Shown here in pieces: positions 18,942 through 28,049 of a stretch of 64,000 nucleotides of DNA (positions within the stretch are counted from its first letter, which is position 1; each line of letters begins with the position of its first letter). Under the pieces are notes generated by a model. The model searched no databases. It saw only the letters and a program-made list of their open reading frames with translations, and was not told where the DNA came from. The position numbers and the translations under genes were made by a program. This DNA comes from Bradyrhizobium symbiodeficiens (lineage in GTDB: Bacteria > Pseudomonadota > Alphaproteobacteria > Rhizobiales > Xanthobacteraceae), in the NCBI RefSeq assembly GCF_002266465.3, contig NZ_CP029427.2, positions 2,482,501-2,546,500 on the forward strand. The letters run 5' to 3'.

Positions 18942-20027
18942 ATGGTCACCATTCAGGTTCAGAGGCTGATCGACTTCGTCACCGAAGTCTTCGCGCATGC
19001 GCAGTCCTCGCCGGAAGAGGCGAAGCGGATCGCGACCTATCTCACGACGGCCAATCTGACGGGCCATGACAGCCACGGCGTGATCCGCGTTCCCGTCTAC
19101 ATCCGCTGGCAGAAGACCGGCATGGTCGTGCCCAACCAGGCCGCCGAATTGGTGCTGGACACGCCCTCGCTCGCCGTGGTCGACGGTAGGTTCGGTTACG
19201 GCCAGACCGTGACGCCGCAGGCGGTCAGGATCGGCATCGAGAAGTGCAGGAAGGCCGGACTTGCCGCGGTCGCACTGCGCAATGCCGGCCATATCGGCCG
19301 CGTCGGCGACTGGGCCGAGATGGCTGCCGCCGAAGGCCTCATCTCCGTGCATTTCGTCAATGCCGCGGGCTCGCTGCTGGTGGCGCCATTCGGCGGCGTC
19401 GAGAAGCGGCTCTCCACCGCGCCATATTGCGTCGGCATCCCCCGCGCGGGCCAGGATCCGATCGTGCTGGACTTTGCGACCTCTGTCGTGGCCGAGGGCA
19501 AGGTGCTGGTGGCAAGCCGCGGCGGCAAGAAGCTGCCGAAGGGGGCGCTGGTCGATTCCGACGGGAGCTTAAGCGAGGATCCGGTCGTGCTCTACGGGCC
19601 GTTCACGCCTGATGGGCCGCGCGATCACACCAGGGGAACGGGCGCCATCCGCGCCTTCGGCGAGCACAAGGGCTCGGGCCTTGCCTTTATCTGCGAGCTA
19701 CTTGGCGGCGCGCTGACCGGAACCGGGGCCACGTCGGGCGGACGGCGCTTTGCCAACGGCATGCTGGCGTTCTATGTCGATCCGAAAGTGGTCGACACCT
19801 CCAACCTTTTCGACGGCGAGGTCTCGCGCTATGTCGATTTCATCCGCGCCACCAAGCCGGCGGCCGGGGTCGATCAGGTGCTGATTCCCGGCGATCCCGA
19901 GCGGAGAACGAGGGCCGAGCGCACCCAAAACGGCATCCCCTTGCCGGATGACACCTGGGCGGCGATAGTGAACACCGCCCGCGAGGTCGGCGTCAGCGAA
20001 GTCAGCATCCAGAGGGCGACCGCATAG
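18942..20027 (+). CDS. Ldh-family (malate/L-lactate/ureidoglycolate type) NAD(P)-dependent oxidoreductase
   Basis: 361 residues; start at ATG 18942 with AGGAGG about 12 nt upstream; the longer frame lacks support. Belongs to the non-Rossmann Ldh2/MDH/YlbC fold: LTTANLTGHDSHGVIRVPVYIRW (Ser-His-Gly catalytic loop), NAGHIGRVGDWAEMAA, STAPYCVGIPRAGQDPIVLDFATS, FGEHKGSGLAFICELLGGALTG. Reduces 2-oxo acids to 2-hydroxy acids or the reverse. It follows hpaR by 155 bp and precedes an HpaI-like aldolase and a UxaA-type dehydratase on the same strand; together these suggest catabolism of a sugar acid or 2-oxo acid. Substrate not readable. Confidence 0.85.
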   Translation: MVTIQVQRLIDFVTEVFAHAQSSPEEAKRIATYLTTANLTGHDSHGVIRVPVYIRWQKTGMVVPNQAAELVLDTPSLAVVDGRFGYGQTVTPQAVRIGIEKCRKAGLAAVALRNAGHIGRVGDWAEMAAAEGLISVHFVNAAGSLLVAPFGGVEKRLSTAPYCVGIPRAGQDPIVLDFATSVVAEGKVLVASRGGKKLPKGALVDSDGSLSEDPVVLYGPFTPDGPRDHTRGTGAIRAFGEHKGSGLAFICELLGGALTGTGATSGGRRFANGMLAFYVDPKVVDTSNLFDGEVSRYVDFIRATKPAAGVDQVLIPGDPERRTRAERTQNGIPLPDDTWAAIVNTAREVGVSEVSIQRATA

Positions 20028-20114
20028 GTCTTGCGCCATTGCGAGCGTAGCGCGGCGGCCCGGTTCGCGGTAACAGCGGGATTGTGCTGTCGCGGCGCTC
20101 GTCATGGTGACGAT

Positions 20115-20153
20115 GGTCCAAATAACGCGGTCCAAATAAGACGGTCCAAACAA
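20115..20153 (+). repeat. Three direct copies of GGTCCAAAYAA, 14-bp period
   Basis: GGTCCAAATAA occurs at 20115 and 20129 and GGTCCAAACAA at 20143, each start exactly 14 bp apart, directly before the ribosome site of the HpaI-like aldolase gene. May be an operator array, a leader element or simple slippage expansion. Confidence 0.85.
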
Positions 20154-20169
20154 CAAGAAGGAAGGCAAC

Positions 20170-20946
20170 GTGGCGAACAAGGTCAAGGAAATCTGGAAGT
20201 CGGGCAAGGCCGTGGTCAACGCGTGGCTCGCGATACCCTCCGGCTTCTCGGCCGAGATGATCGCGCAATGCGGCTTCGACAGCGTCACCGTCGACATGCA
20301 GCATGGCGTGCAGGATTATCTCTCGATGGTGCAGTGCTTCCAGGCGATGGACAAGCATCCTGTCACGCCCATGGTCCGCGTGCCCTGGAACGAGCCCGGC
20401 ATCATCGGCAAGGTGCTGGACGGCGGCGCCTATGGCGTGATCTGCCCGATGGTCAACACGGCGCAGGAAGCCAGGAACCTCGTCTCCTATTCGAAATATC
20501 CGCCGCAGGGCGTCCGCTCCAACGGCCCGATCCGCGCCGGCATGTACGGCACCGCGGGCTCCTACCAGAAGACCGCGAATGCCGACACCATCCTGCTGCC
20601 GATGATGGAGACCAAGACCGCGGTCGAGAACATGGAAGCGATCCTCGACGTCGAGGGCATCGACGGCGTCTATATCGGACCGTCCGACCTCGGCTTCTCG
20701 TACGGCCTCGAGCCCAAGCTCGACCGCAGCGAGCCCGAGATCCTCGCGATCTACGAGAAGATCATCAAGGAATGCGGCAAGCGCGGCCTCAACCCGGGCA
20801 TCCATTGCAGCGGCGCCGAAGGTGCTGCACGCGCCATTAACATGGGCTTCAAGCTGGTGACGCTCTCGAACGAGGTCGGCCTGATGACCACCTACGCCAA
20901 GATGCAGGTCAATGCCACCCGCAAGGATTCGGGCGGCAAGGCCTAA
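20170..20946 (+). CDS. HpcH/HpaI-family aldolase
   Basis: 258 residues from GTG 20170 (GAAGGAAG 6-13 nt upstream). Class II pyruvate aldolase TIM barrel: VNAWLAIPSGFSAEMIAQCGFDSVTVDMQHGVQDY, VRVPWNEPGIIGKVLDGGAYGVICPMVNTAQEA, the metal-ligand region LLPMMETKTAVENMEAILDVEGIDGVYIGPSDLGFSYG, and GIHCSGAEGAARAINMGFKLVTLSNEVGLM. It cleaves 4-hydroxy-2-oxo acids to pyruvate or a related keto acid plus an aldehyde. It may supply the last step of the homoprotocatechuate pathway (HpaI, 2,4-dihydroxyhept-2-enedioate to pyruvate and succinate semialdehyde), or serve a sugar-acid route with its neighbours; I therefore give no symbol. Confidence 0.85.
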   Translation: MANKVKEIWKSGKAVVNAWLAIPSGFSAEMIAQCGFDSVTVDMQHGVQDYLSMVQCFQAMDKHPVTPMVRVPWNEPGIIGKVLDGGAYGVICPMVNTAQEARNLVSYSKYPPQGVRSNGPIRAGMYGTAGSYQKTANADTILLPMMETKTAVENMEAILDVEGIDGVYIGPSDLGFSYGLEPKLDRSEPEILAIYEKIIKECGKRGLNPGIHCSGAEGAARAINMGFKLVTLSNEVGLMTTYAKMQVNATRKDSGGKA

Positions 20947-20953
20947 GAAACTT

Positions 20954-21027
20954 GCGAATGGCGAATGGGGAGTAGCGAATAGGGCTACTCCCTTTTTCCA
21001 TTCGCCACTCACCACTCGCTATTCGCC
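20954..21027. repeat. Intergenic palindrome (GCGAATGGCGAATGG type)
   Basis: Left arm reads GCGAATGGCGAATGGGGAGT then AGCGAATAG; the right arm reads CCATTCGCCACTCACCACTC then GCTATTCGCC, roughly the inverse complement. Built from repeated GCGAATRG / CYATTCGC units. A second member lies at about 24.6 kb. Confidence 0.85.
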
Positions 21028-21044
21028 TCCCAAGGAGACCTCCC

Positions 21045-22568
21045 ATGACCATCAGCCCCGTCATCCGCCTGCATCCCGATGATGGCGTGCTGATCGCGCG
21101 CGCCAGCCTACCGCCGGGAACGGTCGTCGCAGACGGCGTGACCACGGTCGAGCGCATCCCCTCCGGCCACAAGGTCGCGATCAAGCCGATCTCAATGGGC
21201 GAGCCTGTCATCCGTTACGGCCAGATCATCGGCTTTGCGACCATCCCGATCGCGCCGGGCCAGCACGTGCACGTGCAGAACATCGGCATGGGCGATTTCG
21301 CCAAGGACTATGCCTATTGCGCCGACGTCAAGCCGACGCCCAATTTCGACCTGCCGGCGACTTTCGAGGGCATTCGCCGCCCGGACGGCCGCGTCGCCAC
21401 GCGCAACTATATCGGCATCCTCACCTCGGTGAACTGCAGCGCGCATGTCGCAAGCCTCGTCGCCGATGTCTTCAAGAAGAACCCCTTCACCGGCGACAAT
21501 CCGCTGGCCGATTTTCCCAATGTCGACGGCGTGGTCGCGCTGACCCACAAGACCGGCTGCGGCATGACGCAGAACGAGCCTCTGGCGCTGCTCCGCCGCA
21601 CGCTCGGCGGTTATGCGCGGCACGTGAACTTCTCGCATGTGATCGTGCTTGGCCTCGGCTGCGAGGTGAACCAGATCGGCGGGCTGATGGAGGAGCAGAA
21701 GCTCGCGGGACGCCTGCGCGCGATGGACATCCAGGAGGTCGGCGGCACCCGCAAGACGGTGGAGGCCGGCATCGCCTTCGTGCGCGAGGCGCTGGCGGAT
21801 TCCAACAAGGTGAGCCGCGAGTCCGTGCCGGTGAGCGAATTGACCGTGGCGCTGCAATGCGGTGGCTCGGACGGCTATTCCGGCGTGTCGGCCAATCCCG
21901 CGCTTGGCGCCGCGAGCGATCTCATCGTGCGCCACGGCGGCACCGTGATCCTGTCGGAGACGCCGGAGACCTACGGCGCCGAGCATCTCTTGACGCGCCG
22001 CGCCGTCAGCCGCGAGGTCGGCGAGAAGCTGGTCGACCTGATGCGCTGGTGGGACGAATACACGACGCGCGAAGGCGCCGAGATGAACGCCAATCCGAGC
22101 CCCGGCAACAAGGCCGGTGGGCTCACCACGATCCTGGAGAAGTCACTCGGCGCGATGGCGAAGGCGGGCACCACCAATCTCGTCGAGGTACTGCGTTACG
22201 CCGAGCCCATCACCAAGAAGGGTTTCGTGTTCATGGACACGCCCGGCTACGATCCAGTCGCGGCGACCGGGCAGGTCGCGGGCGGCGCCAATCTCGTCTG
22301 TTTCACCACGGGTCGCGGCAGCGTGTTCGGCTGCAAGCCGGCGCCCTCGATCAAGCTCGCGACCAACACGCCCATGTACAAGCGCATGGAAGACGACATG
22401 GACGTCAATTGCGGCACCATCCTCGAAGGCGAGGAGAGCGTCGAGCAATGCGGCCAGCGCATTTTCGATCTCATCCTCAAGACCGCCTCGGGTCAGCCGA
22501 CCAAGAGCGAGAGCTTCGATTTCGGCGGCGCCGAGTTCGCGCCCTGGGTGCTGGGCGCGACCATGTAA
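21045..22568 (+). CDS. UxaA/GarD family dehydratase (altronate or galactarate dehydratase-like)
   Basis: 507 residues; AAGGAG directly upstream of ATG. N-terminal SAF domain (residues about 1-85, VIRLHPDDGVLIARASLPPGTVV...) and a large C-terminal UxaA/GarD lyase domain with GRVATRNYIGILTSVNCSAHVA, HKTGCGMTQNEP, VIVLGLGCEVNQIGGLM, LQCGGSDGYSGVSANPALGAASD, LSETPETYGAEHLL, FTTGRGSVFGCKPAPSIKLATNTPMYKRMEDDMDVNCG. Members are Fe-dependent dehydratases of aldonic/aldaric acids giving 2-keto-3-deoxy acids, which an HpaI-type aldolase (the gene upstream) can cleave. Combined SAF + UxaA in one chain matches altronate dehydratase; exact sugar acid unknown. Confidence 0.88.
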   Translation: MTISPVIRLHPDDGVLIARASLPPGTVVADGVTTVERIPSGHKVAIKPISMGEPVIRYGQIIGFATIPIAPGQHVHVQNIGMGDFAKDYAYCADVKPTPNFDLPATFEGIRRPDGRVATRNYIGILTSVNCSAHVASLVADVFKKNPFTGDNPLADFPNVDGVVALTHKTGCGMTQNEPLALLRRTLGGYARHVNFSHVIVLGLGCEVNQIGGLMEEQKLAGRLRAMDIQEVGGTRKTVEAGIAFVREALADSNKVSRESVPVSELTVALQCGGSDGYSGVSANPALGAASDLIVRHGGTVILSETPETYGAEHLLTRRAVSREVGEKLVDLMRWWDEYTTREGAEMNANPSPGNKAGGLTTILEKSLGAMAKAGTTNLVEVLRYAEPITKKGFVFMDTPGYDPVAATGQVAGGANLVCFTTGRGSVFGCKPAPSIKLATNTPMYKRMEDDMDVNCGTILEGEESVEQCGQRIFDLILKTASGQPTKSESFDFGGAEFAPWVLGATM

Positions 22569-22640
22569 CGGCGCGGGCGAGCCTCGCCCGGGAATTTACA
22601 GAACGAGCAGGGGACTAAGTAGTCTTACGTAGGTATCCGA

Positions 22641-22664
22641 TGACTGCACGGGTTCCCGCAGTCA
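22641..22664 (+). other. Hairpin in leader of PAS gene
   Basis: TGACTGC and GCAGTCA pair, with an inner GGG/CCC pair, about 85 bp before the PAS gene. A second small hairpin (CGGGCGA-gcc-TCGCCCG, 22574-22590) follows the dehydratase stop. Neither has a T-tract; the first could be a leader structure or the end of the upstream transcript. Confidence 0.4.
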
Positions 22665-22749
22665 CGCATGTTTAATGTTTCCTGCCGTATTCCGATAGCA
22701 TGCGGGCGACTCCTTCGAGGGCGCTGCCCTTCGTGAGGAATCGTCAACG

Positions 22750-23271
22750 ATGACGCATGCGGTACGGCCGACTGGCGTGGAGAATCTCCTCGGTGAGGAG
22801 GAGCTGATCGTGTCGAAGACCGATCTCAAGGGCCGCATCACCTACGCCAATGACGTCTTCATCCGCATGGCGAAATACCCCTGGAAGCAGCTGATGGGTG
22901 CGCCCCACAGCCTGATCCGCCATCCGGACATGCCGCGCTGCGTCTTCAAGCTGCTGTGGGATACGCTCCAGACCAAGCAGGAAATCTTCGCCTACGTCCT
23001 CAATCTCGCGGGAGACGGCAGCCATTATTGGGTGTTCGCCCATGTCACCCCGACGCTCGACGATCGCGGCAACATCACGGGCTATCACTCCAATCGACGC
23101 AAACCCGATCCTTCGCCGGTCGAGCGCATCAAGCCGATCTACAAGGCACTCTGCGCGGAAGAGGCGCGCCACGCCAATGCCAAGGACGGCATGCGTGCAA
23201 GCTTCGAAATGATGGTCGGTCTGCTCAAGCAAAACGGTGTCGGCTACGATGAATTTGTCCTCTCTCTCTAA
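22750..23271 (+). CDS. PAS-domain protein, Aer-type sensor module
   Basis: 173 residues made almost entirely of one PAS fold of the Aer class: [49 protein letters not shown], and [29 protein letters not shown]. The HPDMP motif is characteristic of FAD-binding aerotaxis PAS domains. There are no membrane segments. A C-terminal helix ([24 protein letters not shown]) may dock to a partner. The chemoreceptor gene downstream begins inside its last codons in another frame, so the pair looks like an Aer receptor split into two chains. Likely role: sensing redox/oxygen for energy taxis. Confidence 0.88.
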   Translation: MTHAVRPTGVENLLGEEELIVSKTDLKGRITYANDVFIRMAKYPWKQLMGAPHSLIRHPDMPRCVFKLLWDTLQTKQEIFAYVLNLAGDGSHYWVFAHVTPTLDDRGNITGYHSNRRKPDPSPVERIKPIYKALCAEEARHANAKDGMRASFEMMVGLLKQNGVGYDEFVLSL

Positions 23272-24553
23272 GGCGCAGGCCGCGACCGCCGGCGCGTGTC
23301 TTCTCGCCACCGCCGCGTTCGTCCTCTCGCTGCTCGGCTGGTCCGGAATCGTCAGTGCCGCGCCGCTCGGTGCCGCGATCCTGCTGCTCGGCTACGCGCT
23401 CTGGTGCCAGCATCGCACGGCGGTGGCCGTCGATGAGGTGGCCGATGTCTGCCGCAAGGCGGCACGCGGCGATCTCGAAGCGCGGATCCTGAGCGAGCGG
23501 CAGGCCGGGCGGATCGGCGCCATCCAGAAATCGGTCAACGACATGCTCGACATCGCCGACGCCTTCGTCCGCGAGGCTTCGGCATCGATGGACTATGCCA
23601 GCCGCGGCAAGTATTTCCGCAAGATCCTGGCGCGCGGATTGCCCGGCTCGTTCCGCCGCTCGGCAACCGTCATCAATGCTGGCACCGACAGCCTCGGCCG
23701 CCGCGTGGTCGAGATCGCCGGCCTCGCAAAGCAGTTCGGCACGCATCTCGACGAAGTCGCAGGCAGCCTGATGAGCGCCGCGACCGACCTCGAATCCGAC
23801 GCCGGCCAGATGGCGTCCGCGGCGGAGACGACGAACCGCCAGACCTCCGGCATGCGCAGTGCGTCCGATCAGGCCTCGAGCAACGTTGCGACGGTGGCGA
23901 GCGCCGCGGAACAGCTCGCATCCTCGATCGCGGAGATCAGCCGCCAGGTGGCCGGCTCGACCACGAGCACCGGGCGCGCCGTCGACGAAGCCAATCGTGC
24001 CGGCAGCGAGATTCGCAGCCTCGCGGAGGCCGCGATGCGGATCGGCGACGTCGTCAAGCTGATCAGCGAAATCGCCTCGCAGACCAACCTGCTGGCGCTC
24101 AACGCCACGATCGAGGCGGCGCGGGCAGGCGAGGCCGGCCGCGGCTTCGCCGTGGTGGCGTCCGAGGTCAAGAGCCTCGCCAACCAGACCGCGAAGGCGA
24201 CCGAGGAGATCAGCGCCAAGGTCGGCGAGATGCAGCAATCGACCAGCAACTCGGTCGCGGCCGTCGAAGCCATCGCGCAGACCATCGCGGAGATCGACGG
24301 CATCACCGCAAGCATTGCGGCCTCGATCGAGCAGCAGGGCTCCGCGACACGCGAGATCGCGCGCAGCGTCCAGGACGCCTCCGCCGGCACCTCGCAGGTG
24401 TCCTCGAACGTCACCGGCATCAGCGAAGCCGCAGCCGACACCGGCCGCGTCGCCAGCCGCGTCAACAGCGCCTCCGAGCGCGTCCACGGCGAAGTCGAGA
24501 CGCTTCGCCGCGAGGTGACGCAGTTCCTGCAGCGGCTGACATCCGCCGCGTAG
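23249..24553 (+). CDS. Methyl-accepting chemotaxis protein lacking a periplasmic domain
   Basis: About 434 residues. Start is ATG 23249 (or GTG 23237, four codons earlier); both overlap the PAS gene. Two adjacent N-terminal hydrophobic helices ([34 protein letters not shown]) separated by only a few residues leave no periplasmic sensor. A cytoplasmic linker (residues about 60-130) leads to the signalling domain with the hairpin tip [36 protein letters not shown]. No pentapeptide tether is visible at the end (LQRLTSAA). Sensing must come from a partner, most simply the PAS protein encoded upstream. Confidence 0.92.
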   Translation: MNLSSLSKAQAATAGACLLATAAFVLSLLGWSGIVSAAPLGAAILLLGYALWCQHRTAVAVDEVADVCRKAARGDLEARILSERQAGRIGAIQKSVNDMLDIADAFVREASASMDYASRGKYFRKILARGLPGSFRRSATVINAGTDSLGRRVVEIAGLAKQFGTHLDEVAGSLMSAATDLESDAGQMASAAETTNRQTSGMRSASDQASSNVATVASAAEQLASSIAEISRQVAGSTTSTGRAVDEANRAGSEIRSLAEAAMRIGDVVKLISEIASQTNLLALNATIEAARAGEAGRGFAVVASEVKSLANQTAKATEEISAKVGEMQQSTSNSVAAVEAIAQTIAEIDGITASIAASIEQQGSATREIARSVQDASAGTSQVSSNVTGISEAAADTGRVASRVNSASERVHGEVETLRREVTQFLQRLTSAA

Positions 24554-24587
24554 GGCGCCCGGCGTTCCAGTATGGGGACGATCTAGG

Positions 24588-24662
24588 GGTGAATAGCGAA
24601 TAGGGAGTAGCGAATAGAGTAAATCTTTGGCTACTCGCCATTCGCTACTCACCATTCGCCCC
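24588..24662. repeat. Intergenic palindrome (GCGAATAGGGAGTAGCGAATAG type)
   Basis: Left arm GAATAGCGAATAGGGAGTAG then CGAATAG; right arm CTACTCGCCATTCGCTACTC then ACCATTCGCC. Same family as the element at 20954-21027; it follows the chemoreceptor stop. Confidence 0.85.
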
Positions 24663-24752
24663 TGTCCTAGGCACCCTCTGCCCGTTGTTAGTGCTTGATC
24701 GCGCTGACATCAGGTGTTCTGCTCAAAAAAAGCTGCTGGAGCATTGCACCCC

Positions 24753-27700
24753 GTGTCGATCTACGTCGCATTACACCACGTCACCCACTACAAATACGAC
24801 CGACCGATCGACCTCGGCCCGCAGACCATCCGCCTGCGCCCGGCGCCGCACACGCGGACGCCGATCATGAGCTATTCGCTCAAGGTCACGCCATCCAATC
24901 ATTTCGTGAACTGGCAGCAGGATCCGCTAGGCAATTGGATCGCGCGTTACGTCTTCCCGGAGAAGACGACCGAGCTGAAGATCGAGGTCGATTTCACGGC
25001 GCAGATGACCACGGTCAATCCGTTCGACTTCTTCGTCGAGCCCTACGCCGACAGCTTTCCGTTCAACTATCCGAAGGATCTGAAAACGGAGCTGGCGCCT
25101 TATCTGGAGACCATCAAGCCCGACCCTGCGTTCGCAAAATATCTCGCCTCGATCCCGCGCGAAGCCCCGAACACGGTCAACTTCCTGGTTGATCTGAACA
25201 GGGAGCTGCAGCAGAGGATCAGCTACGTCATCCGCATGGAGCCGGGCGTGCAGACGCCGGAGGAGACGCTCACCTCCGCGGCCGGCTCATGCCGCGACTC
25301 CGCCTGGCTCCTGATCCAGACCTTCCGTCATCTCGGCCTCGCCGCGCGCTTCGTCTCCGGCTATCTGATCCAGATCCGTCCCGACATCGATCCGATCGAG
25401 GGGCCGCCCGAGGTCGAGAACGACTTCACCGATCTGCATGCCTGGGCCGAGGTCTACCTGCCGGGCGCGGGCTGGATCGGGTTCGACGCGACCTCCGGCA
25501 TGCTCGCGGGTGAGGGGCACATCCCGGTCGCCGCCACGCCGCATTATCGGTCCGCAGCGCCGATCTCCGGCGGTGCCGGCTTTGCCGAGGTCGAGTTCGA
25601 TTTCGACATGAGCGTTCGGCGCATCCGCGAGGCGCCGCGCATCACCAAGCCGTTCTCGGACGATTCCTGGACGCGGCTCAACGATCTCGGCGAGCAGGTG
25701 GACGGCGATCTCGCCTTGCAGGACGTGCGGCTCACCATGGGAGGTGAACCCACCTTCGTCTCGGTCGACGATCTCGAAGCTGCCGAATGGAATACCGAGG
25801 CCGTCGGCCCCACCAAGCGCGCGCTCGCCGACGATCTGATCCGCCGTCTGCGCACGCGCTTCGGTGCGGGCGGGCTGCTGCATTACGGTCAGGGCAAATG
25901 GTATCCGGGCGAGAGCCTGCCGCGCTGGGCCTTTGGCCTGTACTGGCGCAAGGACGGCGTGCCGGTCTGGAAGAACGCGGACCTCATCGCCAGCATCGAA
26001 AATCCGCTGCGTGCCCAGACCGAAGACGCCGAGGATTTCATGGAGGGCACGGCGGCCCGGCTCGGGCTCGATCCCGGCTACATCATTCCGGCCTATGAGG
26101 ATACCGCCTATTGGCTGATGAAGGAGGCCGAGCTACCTCTCAACGTCGATCCCTCCGATTCCAAATTGTCCAATCCGGAGGAGCGCGCGCGCATGGCGCG
26201 GGTGTTCGATCAGGGCCTCCGCGCGCCGCGCGGCTTCGTGCTGCCGGTGCAACGCTGGAACGCGCCGCCGCGCTGGCGCAGCGAGCGTTGGCAACTCCGG
26301 CGCAATCATCTGTTCCTGATGCCGGGCGACTCCCCGCTCGGCCTGCGCTTGCCGATCGGCTCGCTCGGCCACGTCCCGCCCAGCGAATATCCCTACATCG
26401 TCGAGCAGGACCCGATGGAGGCGCGCGGCAAGCTGCCGGTGTTCACGCTGCCGGAGCGCCCGAAGGCGCCGCCGCGGGTCGCGTCCGAGAAGCTCAACAC
26501 GACCGTCCCCGTCCGCACTGCGCTGTCGATCGAGGTCCGCGATGGCGTGATCTGCGCCTTCATGCCGCCGGTCGAGCGTATCGAGGATTATCTCGAGATG
26601 ATCGCGGCGGTCGAAGCCACGGCCGAGGAGATGCAGCTCCAGGTCCATGTCGAAGGCTATGCGCCGCCGTTCGACCCGCGCATCGAGGTCATCAAGGTCA
26701 CACCGGATCCCGGCGTCCTCGAGATCAACATCCAGCCGGCGACGAGCTGGCGCGAGGCGGTCGAGATCACCACTGGCCTCTATGAGGACGCCGGGAAGGT
26801 GCGGCTCGGCGCCAACCGCTTCCTGGTCGACGGCCGCCACACCGGCACCGGCGGCGGCAATCACGTCGTGATCGGAGGCTCGAGCCCGCAGGACTCGCCG
26901 TTCCTGCGCCGGCCCGATCTGCTCAAGAGCCTCGTGCTGTACTGGCAGCGGCATCCGTCGCTGTCCTACTTCTTCTCCGGCCTGTTCATCGGTCCGACCA
27001 GCCAGGCGCCGCGCCTCGACGAGGCCCGTCACGACAGCATGTACGAGCTCGAGATCGCGCTCTCGCACGTGCCGCCGCCGGGCTACCAGGTGCCGCTGTG
27101 GCTGGTGGACCGGCTGTTCCGGCATTTGCTCGTCGACATCACCGGCAACACCCACCGCGCCGAGATCTGCATCGACAAGCTCTATTCGCCGGATGGTCCC
27201 ACCGGCCGCCTCGGCCTCGTCGAATTCCGCGCGCTCGAAATGCCGCCGGATCCGCGCATGTCGCTGGCGCAGCAGCTCTTGATCCGCGCGCTGATCGCAA
27301 AGTTCTGGCGCGAGCCGCAGCAGGGCAAATTCGTGCGCTGGGGCACCGCGCTGCACGACCGCTTCATGCTGCCGCATTTCATCTGGGAAGACTTTCAGGA
27401 CGTACTCTCGGATCTCAAGAGCTCCGGCTATCCGTTCGAGCCGGAATGGTATCTGGCCCAGCTCGAATTCCGCTTTCCCGCCTTCGGCCGCGTCCATCAA
27501 GGCGGCGTGACGCTCGAATTGCGCCAGGCGCTGGAACCCTGGCATGTGCTCGGCGAGGAGGGCTCGGCCGGCGGCACCGTGCGCTATGTCGATAGCTCGG
27601 TCGAGCGGCTCCAGGTCAAGGCGGAGGGGTTCGTCGAGGGCCGCCACATCGTCACCTGCAACGGCCGCCGCCTGCCGATGACCTCGACCGGCCGCTCCGC

Positions 27701-28022
27701 CGAGGCCGTGGCCGGGGTCCGCTTCAAGGCCTGGCAGCCGGCCTCCGGCCTGCACCCGACCATCCCGGTGCACGCGCCCCTGACCTTTGATCTCATCGAT
27801 ACCTGGAACGGCCGCTCGCTCGGCGGCTGCGTCTACCACGTCGCCCATCCGGGCGGGCGCAGCTACGACACCAAGCCGGTCAACACCTACGAAGCCGAGG
27901 CGCGGCGGCTGGCGCGCTTCCAGGACCACGGTCATACGCCGGGACCGATGCAGCCGCCGCCCGAGGAACGCACAAATGAGTTTCCGCTGACCCTCGACTT
28001 GCGGACCCCGCTCCTGCAATGA
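24753..28022 (+). CDS. Transglutaminase-like protein with C-terminal DUF2126
   Basis: About 1089 residues from GTG 24753 (CTGGAGC about 10 nt upstream), giving [18 protein letters not shown], the usual start of this family. N-terminal transglutaminase-type domain: Cys near 180 ([20 protein letters not shown]), His near 228 ([19 protein letters not shown]) and the following Asp make a complete papain-like triad. The rest is the large DUF2126 region ([66 protein letters not shown] segments). It is first in a three-gene block with an ATP-grasp/alpha-E protein and a second transglutaminase, a known conserved neighbourhood proposed to make or process peptide-like amide bonds. Exact product unknown. 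Confidence 0.92.
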   Translation: MSIYVALHHVTHYKYDRPIDLGPQTIRLRPAPHTRTPIMSYSLKVTPSNHFVNWQQDPLGNWIARYVFPEKTTELKIEVDFTAQMTTVNPFDFFVEPYADSFPFNYPKDLKTELAPYLETIKPDPAFAKYLASIPREAPNTVNFLVDLNRELQQRISYVIRMEPGVQTPEETLTSAAGSCRDSAWLLIQTFRHLGLAARFVSGYLIQIRPDIDPIEGPPEVENDFTDLHAWAEVYLPGAGWIGFDATSGMLAGEGHIPVAATPHYRSAAPISGGAGFAEVEFDFDMSVRRIREAPRITKPFSDDSWTRLNDLGEQVDGDLALQDVRLTMGGEPTFVSVDDLEAAEWNTEAVGPTKRALADDLIRRLRTRFGAGGLLHYGQGKWYPGESLPRWAFGLYWRKDGVPVWKNADLIASIENPLRAQTEDAEDFMEGTAARLGLDPGYIIPAYEDTAYWLMKEAELPLNVDPSDSKLSNPEERARMARVFDQGLRAPRGFVLPVQRWNAPPRWRSERWQLRRNHLFLMPGDSPLGLRLPIGSLGHVPPSEYPYIVEQDPMEARGKLPVFTLPERPKAPPRVASEKLNTTVPVRTALSIEVRDGVICAFMPPVERIEDYLEMIAAVEATAEEMQLQVHVEGYAPPFDPRIEVIKVTPDPGVLEINIQPATSWREAVEITTGLYEDAGKVRLGANRFLVDGRHTGTGGGNHVVIGGSSPQDSPFLRRPDLLKSLVLYWQRHPSLSYFFSGLFIGPTSQAPRLDEARHDSMYELEIALSHVPPPGYQVPLWLVDRLFRHLLVDITGNTHRAEICIDKLYSPDGPTGRLGLVEFRALEMPPDPRMSLAQQLLIRALIAKFWREPQQGKFVRWGTALHDRFMLPHFIWEDFQDVLSDLKSSGYPFEPEWYLAQLEFRFPAFGRVHQGGVTLELRQALEPWHVLGEEGSAGGTVRYVDSSVERLQVKAEGFVEGRHIVTCNGRRLPMTSTGRSAEAVAGVRFKAWQPASGLHPTIPVHAPLTFDLIDTWNGRSLGGCVYHVAHPGGRSYDTKPVNTYEAEARRLARFQDHGHTPGPMQPPPEERTNEFPLTLDLRTPLLQ

Positions 28023-28049
28023 GTATGAGGGTGGGGCAGGGAGAGGCGC

